A stretch of 64,000 bases of DNA from an actinobacterium SCGC AAA044-N04 (GCA_000378885.1 KB900461.1:97846-161845), one strand, 5' to 3'; shown: positions 38,016-48,228, counted from the stretch's first letter. Made by a program: numbers and translations. Notes: generated by a model from the sequence alone, not told the origin.

Positions 38016-38989
38016 GTTTTTGGGGGAACAGAAGTGTTTTAGTCACAGGCGCAACCGGGTTGGTTGGATCCTGGCTAGTTAGAGACTTGCTCGACAAGGG
38101 TGCACATGTAACCGCATTAATACTAGATAGCGATCCAAACTCCGAATTGATCAGAAGTGGGGACATAAAGAGTATTTCTGTAGTTAACGGAGATTTGAGA
38201 AACTACAAAGATGTTGCAAGAGCTACATTTATAAATGACTGTACTGAGGTTTTTCATCTAGGCGCACAAACTATTGTTGGTACAGCCCTAACGGATCCAT
38301 TTTCCACATTTGAGTCAAATATTCAAGGTACTTGGAATGTTATGGAAGCGGCACGCCAATCTCGAGGCTCAGTCAAATCAGTAGTGGTTGCATCAAGTGA
38401 CAAGGCGTATGGTTCCTCAGAAATTCTTCCTTACTTGGAGAATTTTCCGCTCCATGGAGATGGACCATATGATGTTTCAAAATCCTGTACAGATTTAATC
38501 GCACAGTCATACGGAAGTACATATGGAATTCCTGTAACTGTTGCACGTTGCGGAAACATTTATGGTGGCGGAGACTTGAATTGGAGCCGAATTATCCCGG
38601 GAACGATTCGAGATCTAATTGGCAATAAGCGTCCAGTACTAAGAAGTGATGGCACTTTTGTTAGAGACTATGTCCACGTAGATGACATAGTCTCTGCCTA
38701 CCTGAACTTATCTGAGGTCAGCCAAGCAAAAGAAATTAACGGGGAAGCTTTTAATTTTTCTCGGGATGAACCCTTGTCGGTTTTAGATTTATACAAGGAG
38801 ATTTCAACTATCGTAGTTGGAAAATATATAGAACCTGAAATTCAAAATACAGCAAAGTCTGAGATTAAAGATCAGCACCTAAATAGCTCAAAAGCAAAGT
38901 CAATTTTAGGTTGGGAATCAAAGGTGACTCTTGAACATGGGCTAACAAAAACCGTTTCCTGGTATAAATCGTATTTGGGTAGAAAATAG
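38012..38989 (+). CDS. rfbG: CDP-glucose 4,6-dehydratase-like SDR
   Basis: VLVTGATGLVGSWLVRDLLDKGAHVTALI..., YDVSKSCTDLIAQSYGSTYG; directly downstream of rfbF. Confidence 0.85.
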   Translation: MSFWGNRSVLVTGATGLVGSWLVRDLLDKGAHVTALILDSDPNSELIRSGDIKSISVVNGDLRNYKDVARATFINDCTEVFHLGAQTIVGTALTDPFSTFESNIQGTWNVMEAARQSRGSVKSVVVASSDKAYGSSEILPYLENFPLHGDGPYDVSKSCTDLIAQSYGSTYGIPVTVARCGNIYGGGDLNWSRIIPGTIRDLIGNKRPVLRSDGTFVRDYVHVDDIVSAYLNLSEVSQAKEINGEAFNFSRDEPLSVLDLYKEISTIVVGKYIEPEIQNTAKSEIKDQHLNSSKAKSILGWESKVTLEHGLTKTVSWYKSYLGRK

Positions 38990-38990
38990 C

Positions 38991-39926
38991 ATGACGAAGA
39001 AATTGATTAGTTTAATTATTCCAGCATTTAATGAGGAAGATTGTGTAGACGAATTAGCTAGGCGGTTAAAGGCAGTATTTGAATCCGAGTCTCAATATGA
39101 CTTTGAGGTTGTAGTAGTTGAAAACGGTTCAGTCGATACAACTTGGGTAAAGCTTCAGCACATTGCTGGGGTTGACGCTCGTTTCAAAATCTTGAAACTA
39201 TCGCGAAATTTTCGAATGGATGGTGGCCTGACAGCAGGTTTGGACCATATAAAAGGTGATGCTTGCGTCTTAATGACAGCGGATTTACAGGATCCGCCTG
39301 AGTTGATTCCTCAATTTTTGCGCTTTTGGGAGCAGGGATATGAAAACATCTATGGAGTTATAACCAAACGTGAAGGAACAGGTCCAATTCGGACTATGAA
39401 TTCCAAACTTTTTTACTTGCTCGCAGGAAAGCTTACAGACGGTAGAATTCCACGAAATGCATCAGATTTTCGCTTAGTGGACAAGAAAGTTTATATAGCC
39501 GTTAAAGGGATGACAGAAAGAAATAGATTTGTAAGAGGACTTTTTGCATGGGCTGGTTTCAACTCTATTGGCGTACCTATGGAACGGCCACCTCGTTTCG
39601 GTGGGGTTTCAAATGCGCATACGTTAAAAGTTTTAGATTTAGCTTTCAAAGGAATTTTTGCGCATTCTTATAAACCACTTCGTTTAATCACGGTATTTGG
39701 ATTTATTCTCTCAGCACTATCATTTATATCCATTCTCCCTCTGTTTTTTCTTTGGCTCTTTGTAGGTGTCCCGTTTGCAGGATTTGGAACGCTGGTGGGC
39801 TTATTCCTACTAGTTTTTGGCATCGTGTCATTAATGCTTGGAATTTTGAGTGAGTATGTGGGGTTAATTTATGAAGAAGTGAAAGCTCGCCCTAACTATG
39901 TAGTATCTGAATTCTTGGAGAAGTGA
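38991..39926 (+). CDS. GT2-family glycosyltransferase, DPM1/bactoprenol-type
   Basis: LISLIIPAFNEEDCVDELARRL, TADLQDPPELIPQFL, two C-terminal TM helices. Confidence 0.92.
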   Translation: MTKKLISLIIPAFNEEDCVDELARRLKAVFESESQYDFEVVVVENGSVDTTWVKLQHIAGVDARFKILKLSRNFRMDGGLTAGLDHIKGDACVLMTADLQDPPELIPQFLRFWEQGYENIYGVITKREGTGPIRTMNSKLFYLLAGKLTDGRIPRNASDFRLVDKKVYIAVKGMTERNRFVRGLFAWAGFNSIGVPMERPPRFGGVSNAHTLKVLDLAFKGIFAHSYKPLRLITVFGFILSALSFISILPLFFLWLFVGVPFAGFGTLVGLFLLVFGIVSLMLGILSEYVGLIYEEVKARPNYVVSEFLEK

Positions 39927-40591
39927 TGAATGCTCTAGTTTTTGGTGCAAATGGCACACTTGGTGGCGCAATAGTTGATCTCATAAAAGCGACTGGGTCA
40001 CAAGTCGTCACGGCATCAAGGGATTCGTCCAAGACGGATGTACAAATGAAAAATATTGTGGAGCAACTTAAAAGGATTGATCGTAAGTTTGATTCCTGTA
40101 TTTGGGCCCAAGGAATGAATACAAGTGACACCCTTACCAATTCTGAAGATTTTCAGAAAGTTTTTGATGCAAACGTGGGTTTTATCATCGAAACTTTAAA
40201 GATCTTAATAAGCAATAATTTGTTGTCCAAGAACGCCCGACTAGTTGTGGTGAGTAGTATTTGGCAAGAGGCCTCCAAAACCAACAAATTTTCATACACT
40301 GTCTCCAAATCTGCCCTTAAAGGTCTAGTTAACTCCTTTGTTGCTGATTATTCGCCACACGGCTTGTCTATGAATGCGGTACTACCAGGTGTAGTTGATA
40401 CCCCAATGACAAGGGCAAATCTAAGCCAAGCACAAATCACAAATATAGAAAAAGAAACCCCCATGAAGACTTTAGTAACTTCTGAAGATGTGGCAAGGGC
40501 AGTTAATTGGCTGGCAAGTCCAGAATCTTCAGGAATTAATGGCCAATTCATTCGGGTAGACAATGGGTGGTCACAGATTCGTGCAATATAA
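39923..40591 (+). CDS. Short-chain dehydrogenase/reductase
   Basis: ALVFGANGTLGGAIVDLI, YTVSKSALKGLVNSF. Confidence 0.9.
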   Translation: MMNALVFGANGTLGGAIVDLIKATGSQVVTASRDSSKTDVQMKNIVEQLKRIDRKFDSCIWAQGMNTSDTLTNSEDFQKVFDANVGFIIETLKILISNNLLSKNARLVVVSSIWQEASKTNKFSYTVSKSALKGLVNSFVADYSPHGLSMNAVLPGVVDTPMTRANLSQAQITNIEKETPMKTLVTSEDVARAVNWLASPESSGINGQFIRVDNGWSQIRAI

Positions 40592-41657
40592 CCTTTCAGT
40601 TAAAAGCTCGAACTTCGATTATAAAATTTCAAGCGATAAATCACAATTATTCTCCGGCCTTAATAGAGCGATAGTAATTTGCGATATTAATGTTGAAAAT
40701 GCTACACGTAAGTTATTTCCAGAAGCTAGAGAGTTCATAACCTTGACGATAAATGAAAACGAAAAAACACTTGAAGGTGTCTCGAATCTTTTGATGAAGC
40801 TCGCCCAATTAAATGCGGTCAGAGGAGATACCTTGATAGCCGTAGGAGGTGGAGCTTTACAAGATCTAGTCACTTTGGCCTCCTCAATATATATGCGTGG
40901 CCTTAAGTGGATATATGTACCCACAACATTAATGGCAATGCTTGATTCATGCATCGGCGGCAAAAGTTCCATCAACTTAGGTCAATACAAAAATCTCATT
41001 GGAAATTTCTACCCTCCAGCAAGCGTCTATATTGACTTACTCTTTCTTGAAACGCTCAATGATGTGGATATTGCTTGTGGATTAGCAGAGGGTGTGAAAA
41101 TCTGTTTTGCTGCTTCAAATTCAGATTCATTAACTTTTCAGGCATTAATCCGGCAATGGCGAACAAAAAACGAGTTAGAATCCCTCAGAAAGGCAATATT
41201 TCTATCACTAGAAAAGAAAAAGTGGTTCATAGAGATTGATGAGTTTGATAAGAAAGAGCGAAAACTCTTGAATTTTGGCCACTCTTTTGGGCATGCATTA
41301 GAGGCAGCTACTGACTTTCAAGTCCCACATGGCATTGCAGTTTTCATTGGGATGCGAAGCGCTTTGAATTTTGCTCAAACACCTAAAGTGACTCTTGAGT
41401 TAATGACTTGGATTAGCGAAGAAGTCCGATTAATACAGCAGGGAATTGGCAGTTTGCAGGTATCACAAGGAAAATTCTTGAGCGCTCTTCGAAAAGACAA
41501 GAAGAATTCAAGTACAGAACTTTGTTTAATTCTTCCTGATGAAACAGGATCACTATTGGAAAAGTACTTAAATTTGGATGAAGATGTTTTGCAGGCATGC
41601 TTTGACTCCCTCATCAAAGCTCTGAGTGAGTTAGAATTAAGTTATGAAATACTCTGA
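40563..41657 (+). CDS. 3-dehydroquinate synthase-like sugar-phosphate cyclase
   Basis: GGGALQDLVTLASSIYMRGLKWIYVPTTLMAMLDSCIGGKSSIN; metal-ligand-like GLAEGVK, NFGHSFGHALE, PHGIAV. Confidence 0.85.
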   Translation: MGGHRFVQYNLSVKSSNFDYKISSDKSQLFSGLNRAIVICDINVENATRKLFPEAREFITLTINENEKTLEGVSNLLMKLAQLNAVRGDTLIAVGGGALQDLVTLASSIYMRGLKWIYVPTTLMAMLDSCIGGKSSINLGQYKNLIGNFYPPASVYIDLLFLETLNDVDIACGLAEGVKICFAASNSDSLTFQALIRQWRTKNELESLRKAIFLSLEKKKWFIEIDEFDKKERKLLNFGHSFGHALEAATDFQVPHGIAVFIGMRSALNFAQTPKVTLELMTWISEEVRLIQQGIGSLQVSQGKFLSALRKDKKNSSTELCLILPDETGSLLEKYLNLDEDVLQACFDSLIKALSELELSYEIL

Positions 41658-43452
41658 TTACTTTATCGATAGCCTGGTTGAATTAGGTTATACACATTGC
41701 TTTTTTGTAGGTGGCGGCAATGTCATGCATTTATTGGAGTCTGCAAGAACTCGTCTTGAGTGCATTGCCGTCGTGCATGAGGTTAGCGCTGGTATCGCAG
41801 CTGAGTATTTCAATGTCGCCCACAGGTCTGACGGAAAGAGAGCTTTTGCATTAGTAACGGCGGGACCCGGAATTACGAACATGGCCACAGCTATTGGTGG
41901 CGCTTGGCTTGAAAGTCGCGAACTATTAATTGTTGGCGGACAGGCAAGAACGGAATTTATCTCGCATCCTGAAGTTCGCCAGATTGGGCACCAACAAATT
42001 GACGGTAGATCAATAGTGGAACCAATGTCGAAGCTCTCGATAACCATAACAGAGCCATTTAACAGAAATGAATTGAAATCAGTAGCTGATATTTCAAAGA
42101 CCGGTCGAAAAGGCCCTGTCTTCTTGGAGATTTGCCTTGATGTAACGGCAATGGAAGTTGATGTAGAAAGTTTAAATAAGATTCCAAGCCGAACAACAAA
42201 AGTGGCTAAAGAATTGATTGAGTCAGATAACCAAGCAATAGAAGAGTTAGTGACTCTCATGAAATCTAGTACCCGCCCGCTAATTCTTGTGGGTGGTGGA
42301 TTGGATTTTTCACACTTCAAAAAACTATGGCAAGAAATTGAAACTCTTAATATCCCCGTAGCAACCACCTGGAATGCAGCAGACTACCTGGATTCAAGCC
42401 ATGATCTATATGCAGGCAGACCAAATACCTATGGAATGCGCTGGGCAAATACAATAATTCAACAATCTGATTTGTTGATTACATTTGGCGCTCGATTAGG
42501 CTTACAACAAACAGGTTTTGCATGGCAAGAGTTTGTCCCTGAGGGAAAAATTATTCGTATTGAGCTGGATGAAAAGGAAATTGCTCTCAAGCAACCTCAA
42601 ACATATTTGGATATACACATGGATGCAGGTAAAGCGCTTTCATTAATGCTTGCACAAATTAAAAAGACTAATCTGAAGATTGATACTAGTAATTGGCTAT
42701 CGTTTATACAAGAAGTGCGAGAGTCCCTACCCATAGTTGAGGATGCAACTTTTCAATATCCAGATCATGTAAATCCTTTTGAACTAGTCAGTGAGCTCAG
42801 CACATTGTTAAGCGCTGAAGACAAAGTGATTCCCTGTAGTAGTGGTGGTGCCTACACCACAATAATGCAAGCTTTTGAGCAAAAAAATGGTCAATTGTTG
42901 ACCAATAACAAAGGTCTAGCGAGCATGGGATACGGGCTAGCTGGAGCAATCGGAACCTCTGTAGCTCATCCGAAGAGTCGAACTGTGCTGGTGGAAGGAG
43001 ATGGCGGGTTTGCACAAAATCTGTCTGAATTAGGAACCGTCCAGAACCGAGAATTGAATTTAAAGATATTTATATTTTCAAATATGGGCTATGCATCAAT
43101 CCGAGTCTCCCAAAAAGCTTATTTTGCGGGGGCGTATATAGGCTGTGATACAGCGACGGGAGTGGGTTTGCCAAATTGGGAGAAAATTTTTGGTGCGTTC
43201 GGAATCCCATCTATTGATGTAACTGGCCCACTTAAGGAAAATATCCAAGCACTAGATTTACTTAATAAAAAAGGTCCCGCCGCTTTTATAATTAAGGTCC
43301 ATCCAGATCAATCATTCTTACCTAAAGTTACTAGCAAGATATTTTCAGATGGAAAAATGAAATCAAACCCGATTCATTTAATGCAACCCGAGCTGCCCGC
43401 CGAGCTTGCCTCACAAGTCTTTAAATACCTTCCGGAAGAATTAAGAAAATGA
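41644..43452 (+). CDS. Thiamine-diphosphate-dependent enzyme (acetolactate synthase-like fold)
   Basis: VHEVSAGIAAEYFNVAHRSDGKRAFALVTAGPGITNMATAIGGAW; C-terminal VEGDGGFAQNLSELGTVQNRELNLKIFIFSNMGYASIR. Confidence 0.88.
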   Translation: MKYSDYFIDSLVELGYTHCFFVGGGNVMHLLESARTRLECIAVVHEVSAGIAAEYFNVAHRSDGKRAFALVTAGPGITNMATAIGGAWLESRELLIVGGQARTEFISHPEVRQIGHQQIDGRSIVEPMSKLSITITEPFNRNELKSVADISKTGRKGPVFLEICLDVTAMEVDVESLNKIPSRTTKVAKELIESDNQAIEELVTLMKSSTRPLILVGGGLDFSHFKKLWQEIETLNIPVATTWNAADYLDSSHDLYAGRPNTYGMRWANTIIQQSDLLITFGARLGLQQTGFAWQEFVPEGKIIRIELDEKEIALKQPQTYLDIHMDAGKALSLMLAQIKKTNLKIDTSNWLSFIQEVRESLPIVEDATFQYPDHVNPFELVSELSTLLSAEDKVIPCSSGGAYTTIMQAFEQKNGQLLTNNKGLASMGYGLAGAIGTSVAHPKSRTVLVEGDGGFAQNLSELGTVQNRELNLKIFIFSNMGYASIRVSQKAYFAGAYIGCDTATGVGLPNWEKIFGAFGIPSIDVTGPLKENIQALDLLNKKGPAAFIIKVHPDQSFLPKVTSKIFSDGKMKSNPIHLMQPELPAELASQVFKYLPEELRK

Positions 43453-44378
43453 CTTCAAATAAATCGGGTAAAATATTTGTTTCAGGCGCTTCTGGCTGGC
43501 TTGGTAAAGAGCTAATATCTTTAATCAAACAGAAGAGATTAATTGATTTTAGTACAAATGATTTGAGACTTTTTTCTTCAAATGGAAGAAGTATAAAACT
43601 AACCAATAGTAAAGAATATTTAACCTCACCATTTGAATTAGATCAATTTGAGATAATGCCCAAGAATCTAGAAGGATATATACATTTGGCTTTTCTCACT
43701 CGAGATAAGCTCAAAACCCTGAACTTCAATGATTTCGTTAGAATTAATCTGGAACTGATCTCAAAAGCATGCAAAATAATTGAGCGAAATAAACCTAAGT
43801 GGGTTGTAGTGGTTTCCTCGGGGGCAATTCTCGATCGAGAAAGCGGCGAGATTGAGAGTGACATAGAGAAGAATCCGTATGGATTTTGTAAAAGGATTGA
43901 AGAATTGCTTTTAGCCGATGCTGCTAAGCGAGTTGGAGCAAATATTGTCATAGGGCGATTATGGGGAGCCTCGGGCGAGCAGATGCCGCCTAACCTTGAA
44001 TATGCTTTGAGTGATTTTATTGAGAGTGCAAGGCTCAAAAATGAAATTCAAATCAAATCCGGAGGAGAAGTGTTTCGCAGATATGTGGATGCAGGTGAGT
44101 TTATGGAAGTCCTTGTGAAGTTAGCCATTTCAGGTGAATCTAGATTATTAGATTCAGGAGGCGTAGTAATCGAAATTGGCGAATTAAGCCAATTAGTGGC
44201 AGGCCATTTTCCTGGAACCTCTGTGAGTAGATCAAAAAGCCTCACAGATGTAGACGACTACTATCCCAAGGAGCAGGACTTTAATGATTTGGCCAAAGAA
44301 CTAGGAATACAACTCAGTACGATAAAAGAACAAGTGGCCCGCACGGTAAATGGCCACATTCGGCAGGCAATGAATTAA
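43449..44378 (+). CDS. NAD-dependent epimerase/dehydratase family protein
   Basis: KIFVSGASGWLGKELISLI; PYGFCKRIEELLL. Confidence 0.85.
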   Translation: MTSNKSGKIFVSGASGWLGKELISLIKQKRLIDFSTNDLRLFSSNGRSIKLTNSKEYLTSPFELDQFEIMPKNLEGYIHLAFLTRDKLKTLNFNDFVRINLELISKACKIIERNKPKWVVVVSSGAILDRESGEIESDIEKNPYGFCKRIEELLLADAAKRVGANIVIGRLWGASGEQMPPNLEYALSDFIESARLKNEIQIKSGGEVFRRYVDAGEFMEVLVKLAISGESRLLDSGGVVIEIGELSQLVAGHFPGTSVSRSKSLTDVDDYYPKEQDFNDLAKELGIQLSTIKEQVARTVNGHIRQAMN

Positions 44379-44407
44379 ACTTCAGGCAATAGTAACGGGA
44401 GGGCACC

Positions 44408-45229
44408 ATGAATAAAACAGAACGCAAGATGGTTGAAATTCTTACTCGAGGACGTGAAAAATTCGGAATTGTCAGCGTGAAAGCTGAATTCGAAGCTGAA
44501 GGAACACGTTTAGAAGAGTTACTGCGTTTAGTTGATGTTGCTCGAGCAGCAGGGCTGCCGATCACTGTGAAAATTGGTGGTTGTGAAGCAATCCGTGACT
44601 TACTTGAAGCCAAGCAAATTGGTGTGCGCTACATCGTTGCCCCAATGGTTGAGTCTGCTTATGCTGCAAGCAAATATGTAGCAGCAAAGAACATTGTTTA
44701 CTCAGAGGATGAACAGAAAGACACTGACTTTCTTTTTAATATGGAGACCATTACAGGCTTTGAGAATCGCGAGTCGCTAATTGAAGCAATTAGTGCACCC
44801 GGCGGCGCAGATGGAGTGGTTTTTGGGAGAGTAGATTTTGTGGGATCTATGGGTTGGGCTAGAGACTCTATCAATAAACAACAAACCACTGATTTCGCTC
44901 TTGAAACTGCGGAGCTGTGCAAGAAAGCGGATAAACAACTTGTAATGGGTGGTGGAGTTTCTATTGAATCTATAGAGGCGATTAGACAAGTTCAAGCCAT
45001 TAGATTAGATCGATTTGAAACTAGGAAGGTTGTGTTTGATGCTGGCAAGGCATTGGCATTGGATATCGAAGAAGGATTAGTGGACGCTGTTCACTTTGAA
45101 CTTCTCTGGTTACTTAATAAGCGTGATTATTACAATGGTATCGCCCATGAAGATGAAAAACGCATCGGAATGCTCGAAGCTCGATGGGAAGAGCTAAAGT
45201 CTTGGCACAAAGAGGGCAAGAATAAATAG
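44408..45229 (+). CDS. HpcH/HpaI aldolase/citrate lyase-like protein
   Basis: VSVKAEFEAEGTRLEELLRLVDVARAAGLPITVKIGGCEAIRDLLEAKQIGVRYIVAPMVESAYAASKYV; METITGFENRESL. Confidence 0.78.
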   Translation: MNKTERKMVEILTRGREKFGIVSVKAEFEAEGTRLEELLRLVDVARAAGLPITVKIGGCEAIRDLLEAKQIGVRYIVAPMVESAYAASKYVAAKNIVYSEDEQKDTDFLFNMETITGFENRESLIEAISAPGGADGVVFGRVDFVGSMGWARDSINKQQTTDFALETAELCKKADKQLVMGGGVSIESIEAIRQVQAIRLDRFETRKVVFDAGKALALDIEEGLVDAVHFELLWLLNKRDYYNGIAHEDEKRIGMLEARWEELKSWHKEGKNK

Positions 45230-45614
45230 GAAACTACGAAATATCTATTCTAGATATTTCGCTGTAGGCGCTTGGAATACACTATTTGGAGTAGTAAACT
45301 TCTTCGTACTTTCCTATTTCTTGCCTAATGTGATTGATTTATTCGTCCTTTCTCTGTCATATTCTATATCAATTATTCAGGCCCATCTAACACAGCGAAT
45401 TTTTGTCTGGAAATCGAAGGGCAAGTATGTTCCTGAGCTTCTGCGATTTTCTGCAGCCTATATCGCGCAGTATTTTGCAAACATTATTCTATTAACTTGG
45501 ACTGGCAATATTTCTGATTTTAGCCGTGAGGCTCGGCAAGGCGCAATAATCGTTTTGCTAACATTGATTATGTTCATCATTAACAAAAGAGGAGTTTTCC
45601 GTGTCGGCGAATAA
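45222..45614 (+). CDS. GtrA-like small membrane protein; conserved N-terminus extends upstream of the ORF-track start (45321) without a canonical start codon
   Basis: In-frame upstream reading NRKLRNIYSRYFAVGAWNTLFGVVNFFVLSYF followed by LPNVIDLFVLSLSYSISIIQAHLTQRIFVWKSKGKY...; four TM helices. Confidence 0.7.
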   Translation: MNRKLRNIYSRYFAVGAWNTLFGVVNFFVLSYFLPNVIDLFVLSLSYSISIIQAHLTQRIFVWKSKGKYVPELLRFSAAYIAQYFANIILLTWTGNISDFSREARQGAIIVLLTLIMFIINKRGVFRVGE

Positions 45615-46533
45615 CAGAATTGATAAGGCATGGGATAGGCGAGCTTGCCCTTTATGTGACTCGTCAAAATTGTTATCAAAGCCAGATTCCTCAGCAAAGC
45701 ACCCAGCAGAATTTATGTCCTGGGAAACAGCTAAAAGTTATTTCATTGGGCTTAGAAATAATCAAGTTTTTTTCTCCTACTACAGGTGTCAAGATTGCGG
45801 TCTTTTATACTGCCCTTGGTATTTCAATCCGAAGCAAATATCTGAACTTTATGCAGAAATGCCTGACAACATGATGGGCGAAGACAAATCTACGGTTTCG
45901 AAAACTCAATCAACTTATGCGCGCTGGATCATGCGACCAGGTGTATCAAATAATCGTTACCTAGAAGTTGGTCCCGATATTGGCTTAGTTGCAAAAGAAA
46001 TTGCTGCGATTAATACTCCAGAGCACGTCACCTTTATCGAACCAAATGCATCTATTAGAGGGGAACTACTTGCCAATCTAAGTGGAGTTTCAAGTATTGA
46101 GGTAGTTAGTTTTCTAGATTCTATGCGTGAAACAAAATTTTCATTGGTGGCAGGAATCCATGTGTACGATCATTTGGTAAACCCACTCCAGGATTTAATA
46201 GAAATTCGAAAAAAAGCTGAGAGTGGCGCATATATAGCTATTGTTGTGCATAATGAAAAATCACTCCTTAGGCACCTACTTAAATCTAAGTGGCCCCCAT
46301 TTTGTCTTCAACATCCTCAACTCTATAACCCAAAAACTCTAAAGTTAATTCTAGAAAATTCGAATTGGAGCCTATACAAAAGGTCAAAAACAAAAAATTG
46401 GTATCACGTGAAAAACTTTGCACAAATATCATCATCTGTTCTAGGCATCAAAATGCCATTAATAAAATACATTCCGAATGTAGAGATACCCGTGAAATTG
46501 GGAAACATGATTATCCTTGCAAAAGCAAAATAG
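45601..46533 (+). CDS. SAM-dependent methyltransferase with N-terminal zinc-ribbon-like Cys pairs
   Basis: CPLCDSSKLL...YRCQDCGLLYC; RYLEVGPDIGLVAKEIA. Confidence 0.75.
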   Translation: MSANNRIDKAWDRRACPLCDSSKLLSKPDSSAKHPAEFMSWETAKSYFIGLRNNQVFFSYYRCQDCGLLYCPWYFNPKQISELYAEMPDNMMGEDKSTVSKTQSTYARWIMRPGVSNNRYLEVGPDIGLVAKEIAAINTPEHVTFIEPNASIRGELLANLSGVSSIEVVSFLDSMRETKFSLVAGIHVYDHLVNPLQDLIEIRKKAESGAYIAIVVHNEKSLLRHLLKSKWPPFCLQHPQLYNPKTLKLILENSNWSLYKRSKTKNWYHVKNFAQISSSVLGIKMPLIKYIPNVEIPVKLGNMIILAKAK

Positions 46534-46543
46534 TTAGAGGTAA

Positions 46544-47965
46544 CTATTTCATGCAGTTAGGTTTCGGCTTTAGAGTTTTTAGCCAACCCCTATAGTCGTC
46601 TGCCATCCAAGTCCAACGATTCACATCTTCAATACCTAACCCAATTGGCCAGTACCTAATTTCAGCACCCCAAAATGATGACTTAGCATAAGTCTGGACA
46701 GCACAAAGATTTCGTTGAAAATTTCTATCCCAATTGGCACTTCTGTTTGCCTGGGCGACAATCCCACGAGCAAAAAGTAAAGTGAGTAGCAAAAGAACTG
46801 CGAGAATCATGTATTTGCTAGAGTTGGAACCTTGAAGCCTATTCTTGAAACCTTTGGATTCAATTAGGCCAACTGCACCCAAGAGCGTTGGTGCAAATAG
46901 AAAAATCAAACCGCTTGATTGGTGCCAAGCTGCATATCCCAACCCACTCCCCATGACTAAAAGAGTGAAAAGTGTGGTGCAAGAGGCCAACAAAATTCGA
47001 GCCCGTGAATAATCTATAGGAAAAGTTAAGTTTGATCTTGAGATGAAAAATAGAATTGCAAGTATCCAAATTGGATGGGTCAGTATCTCGCCAAAAAAAC
47101 TAGCAAATGAACTGCGAAAATTTACTACTAAATCAATAAATCTGATATCTGTATTTCCAACTTGTGTATAGCGAATTTTGAAACCAGGGGCGACAAATAT
47201 TGTTGAAAATCCCACCAATAATCCTAAAGTAATAGCCCCACAGATATTCTTTCTTCTCCAGCTTTTTGCCACACTCTGACGATAATCGCATATTAAATAC
47301 ATAGCGAAAAAAACAATGATTATAGAAATCCCTTCGACAATTCCTGAATTAGATGCTATGAATCCAAGAATTACAAAGAAGGGCAAAATGAGTAAAATAC
47401 ATAAATTTGAGTTGACATCTTTCAATTTAGATGCAAATTTCAAGGTGAGGATAAAGATACAAATAGGCCACAGGTGCACCCCAGATGCTGCTCCAAATAG
47501 ATATACAGAGGACAACCCAGGCGTAAAAATCCCTTCGAATGTGAGAGACGCAAAAAGGCAAAGCAATACATGGTTTAAATCAAGATGCCTTATTTTTCTC
47601 TGAGTGAGCCATGCAAGTAAAATAAGGTATGAGGTAACAACAAGGATTGTTGTAGAAAGCGAGTAAACAACAAAGCCGATCCAGTTACTTCCGTCTAGTG
47701 ATATGGATAAAAAGGCTGCCCTAATAATTGCTGGGGTAACGTTGCCACCATAATTGTTCCAAATATGCGCGATGAATTCTGAGAATCCTTCTTGGGAATA
47801 GATCCGCAAAAGTGTGTAGTCATCCGCAACCGGCCTGACCAATGATGCCTGCCAAAGATGTATTGATATAGTTGCTGCGAGTAGCAAGTACTTGGGTGAA
47901 AACTTTTTCAATTCTGCCCCAATTCGTAATTGAGATAAGCCTAGTGAGTGGGGTTTCAAAATCAT
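46544..47965 (-). CDS. Multi-TM envelope protein (DUF6056-like / GT-C-like)
   Basis: Hydrophobic segments; RPVADDYTLLRIYSQEGF...WNNYGGNVTPAIIRAAF near the N-terminus. Confidence 0.55.
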   Translation of the reverse strand: MILKPHSLGLSQLRIGAELKKFSPKYLLLAATISIHLWQASLVRPVADDYTLLRIYSQEGFSEFIAHIWNNYGGNVTPAIIRAAFLSISLDGSNWIGFVVYSLSTTILVVTSYLILLAWLTQRKIRHLDLNHVLLCLFASLTFEGIFTPGLSSVYLFGAASGVHLWPICIFILTLKFASKLKDVNSNLCILLILPFFVILGFIASNSGIVEGISIIIVFFAMYLICDYRQSVAKSWRRKNICGAITLGLLVGFSTIFVAPGFKIRYTQVGNTDIRFIDLVVNFRSSFASFFGEILTHPIWILAILFFISRSNLTFPIDYSRARILLASCTTLFTLLVMGSGLGYAAWHQSSGLIFLFAPTLLGAVGLIESKGFKNRLQGSNSSKYMILAVLLLLTLLFARGIVAQANRSANWDRNFQRNLCAVQTYAKSSFWGAEIRYWPIGLGIEDVNRWTWMADDYRGWLKTLKPKPNCMK

Positions 47966-47990
47966 GAGTTAAAGAGTACGAAGTATTATG

Positions 47991-48064
47991 TGGCTTGGGC
48001 CGGGATCGAACCGGCGACCTAACGATTTTCAGTCGTTCGCTCGTACCAACTGAGCTACCAAGCC
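47991..48064 (-). tRNA. tRNA-Phe (GAA)
   Basis: Cloverleaf read on the minus strand: GGCTTGGTAGCTCAGTTGG...CTGAAAATC...GGTTCGATCCCGGCCCAAGCCA. Confidence 0.93.
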
Positions 48065-48116
48065 AAACAAGGTTTTAATATCGGCTACCTAAAGGCATAC
48101 GACACCAAAACCTTTG

Positions 48117-48190
48117 CGACCCGGACGGGACTTGAACCCGCGACCTCCGCCGTGACAGGGCGGCGCGCTAACCAACTGCGCTACCGGGCC
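48117..48190 (-). tRNA. tRNA-Asp (GTC)
   Basis: GGCCCGGTAGCGCAGTTGGTTAGCGCGCCGCCCTGTCACGGCGGAGGTCGCGGGTTCAAGTCCCGTCCGGGTCG. Confidence 0.95.
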
Positions 48191-48228
48191 TTGAAAACAT
48201 CTTCAAAACCTTTACTTCTTTTCTTGCG

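Noticed and set aside
41688-42368. 226-aa antisense ORF within the ThDP enzyme gene
   Set aside because: Fully antisense to a well-supported CDS; no recognisable family
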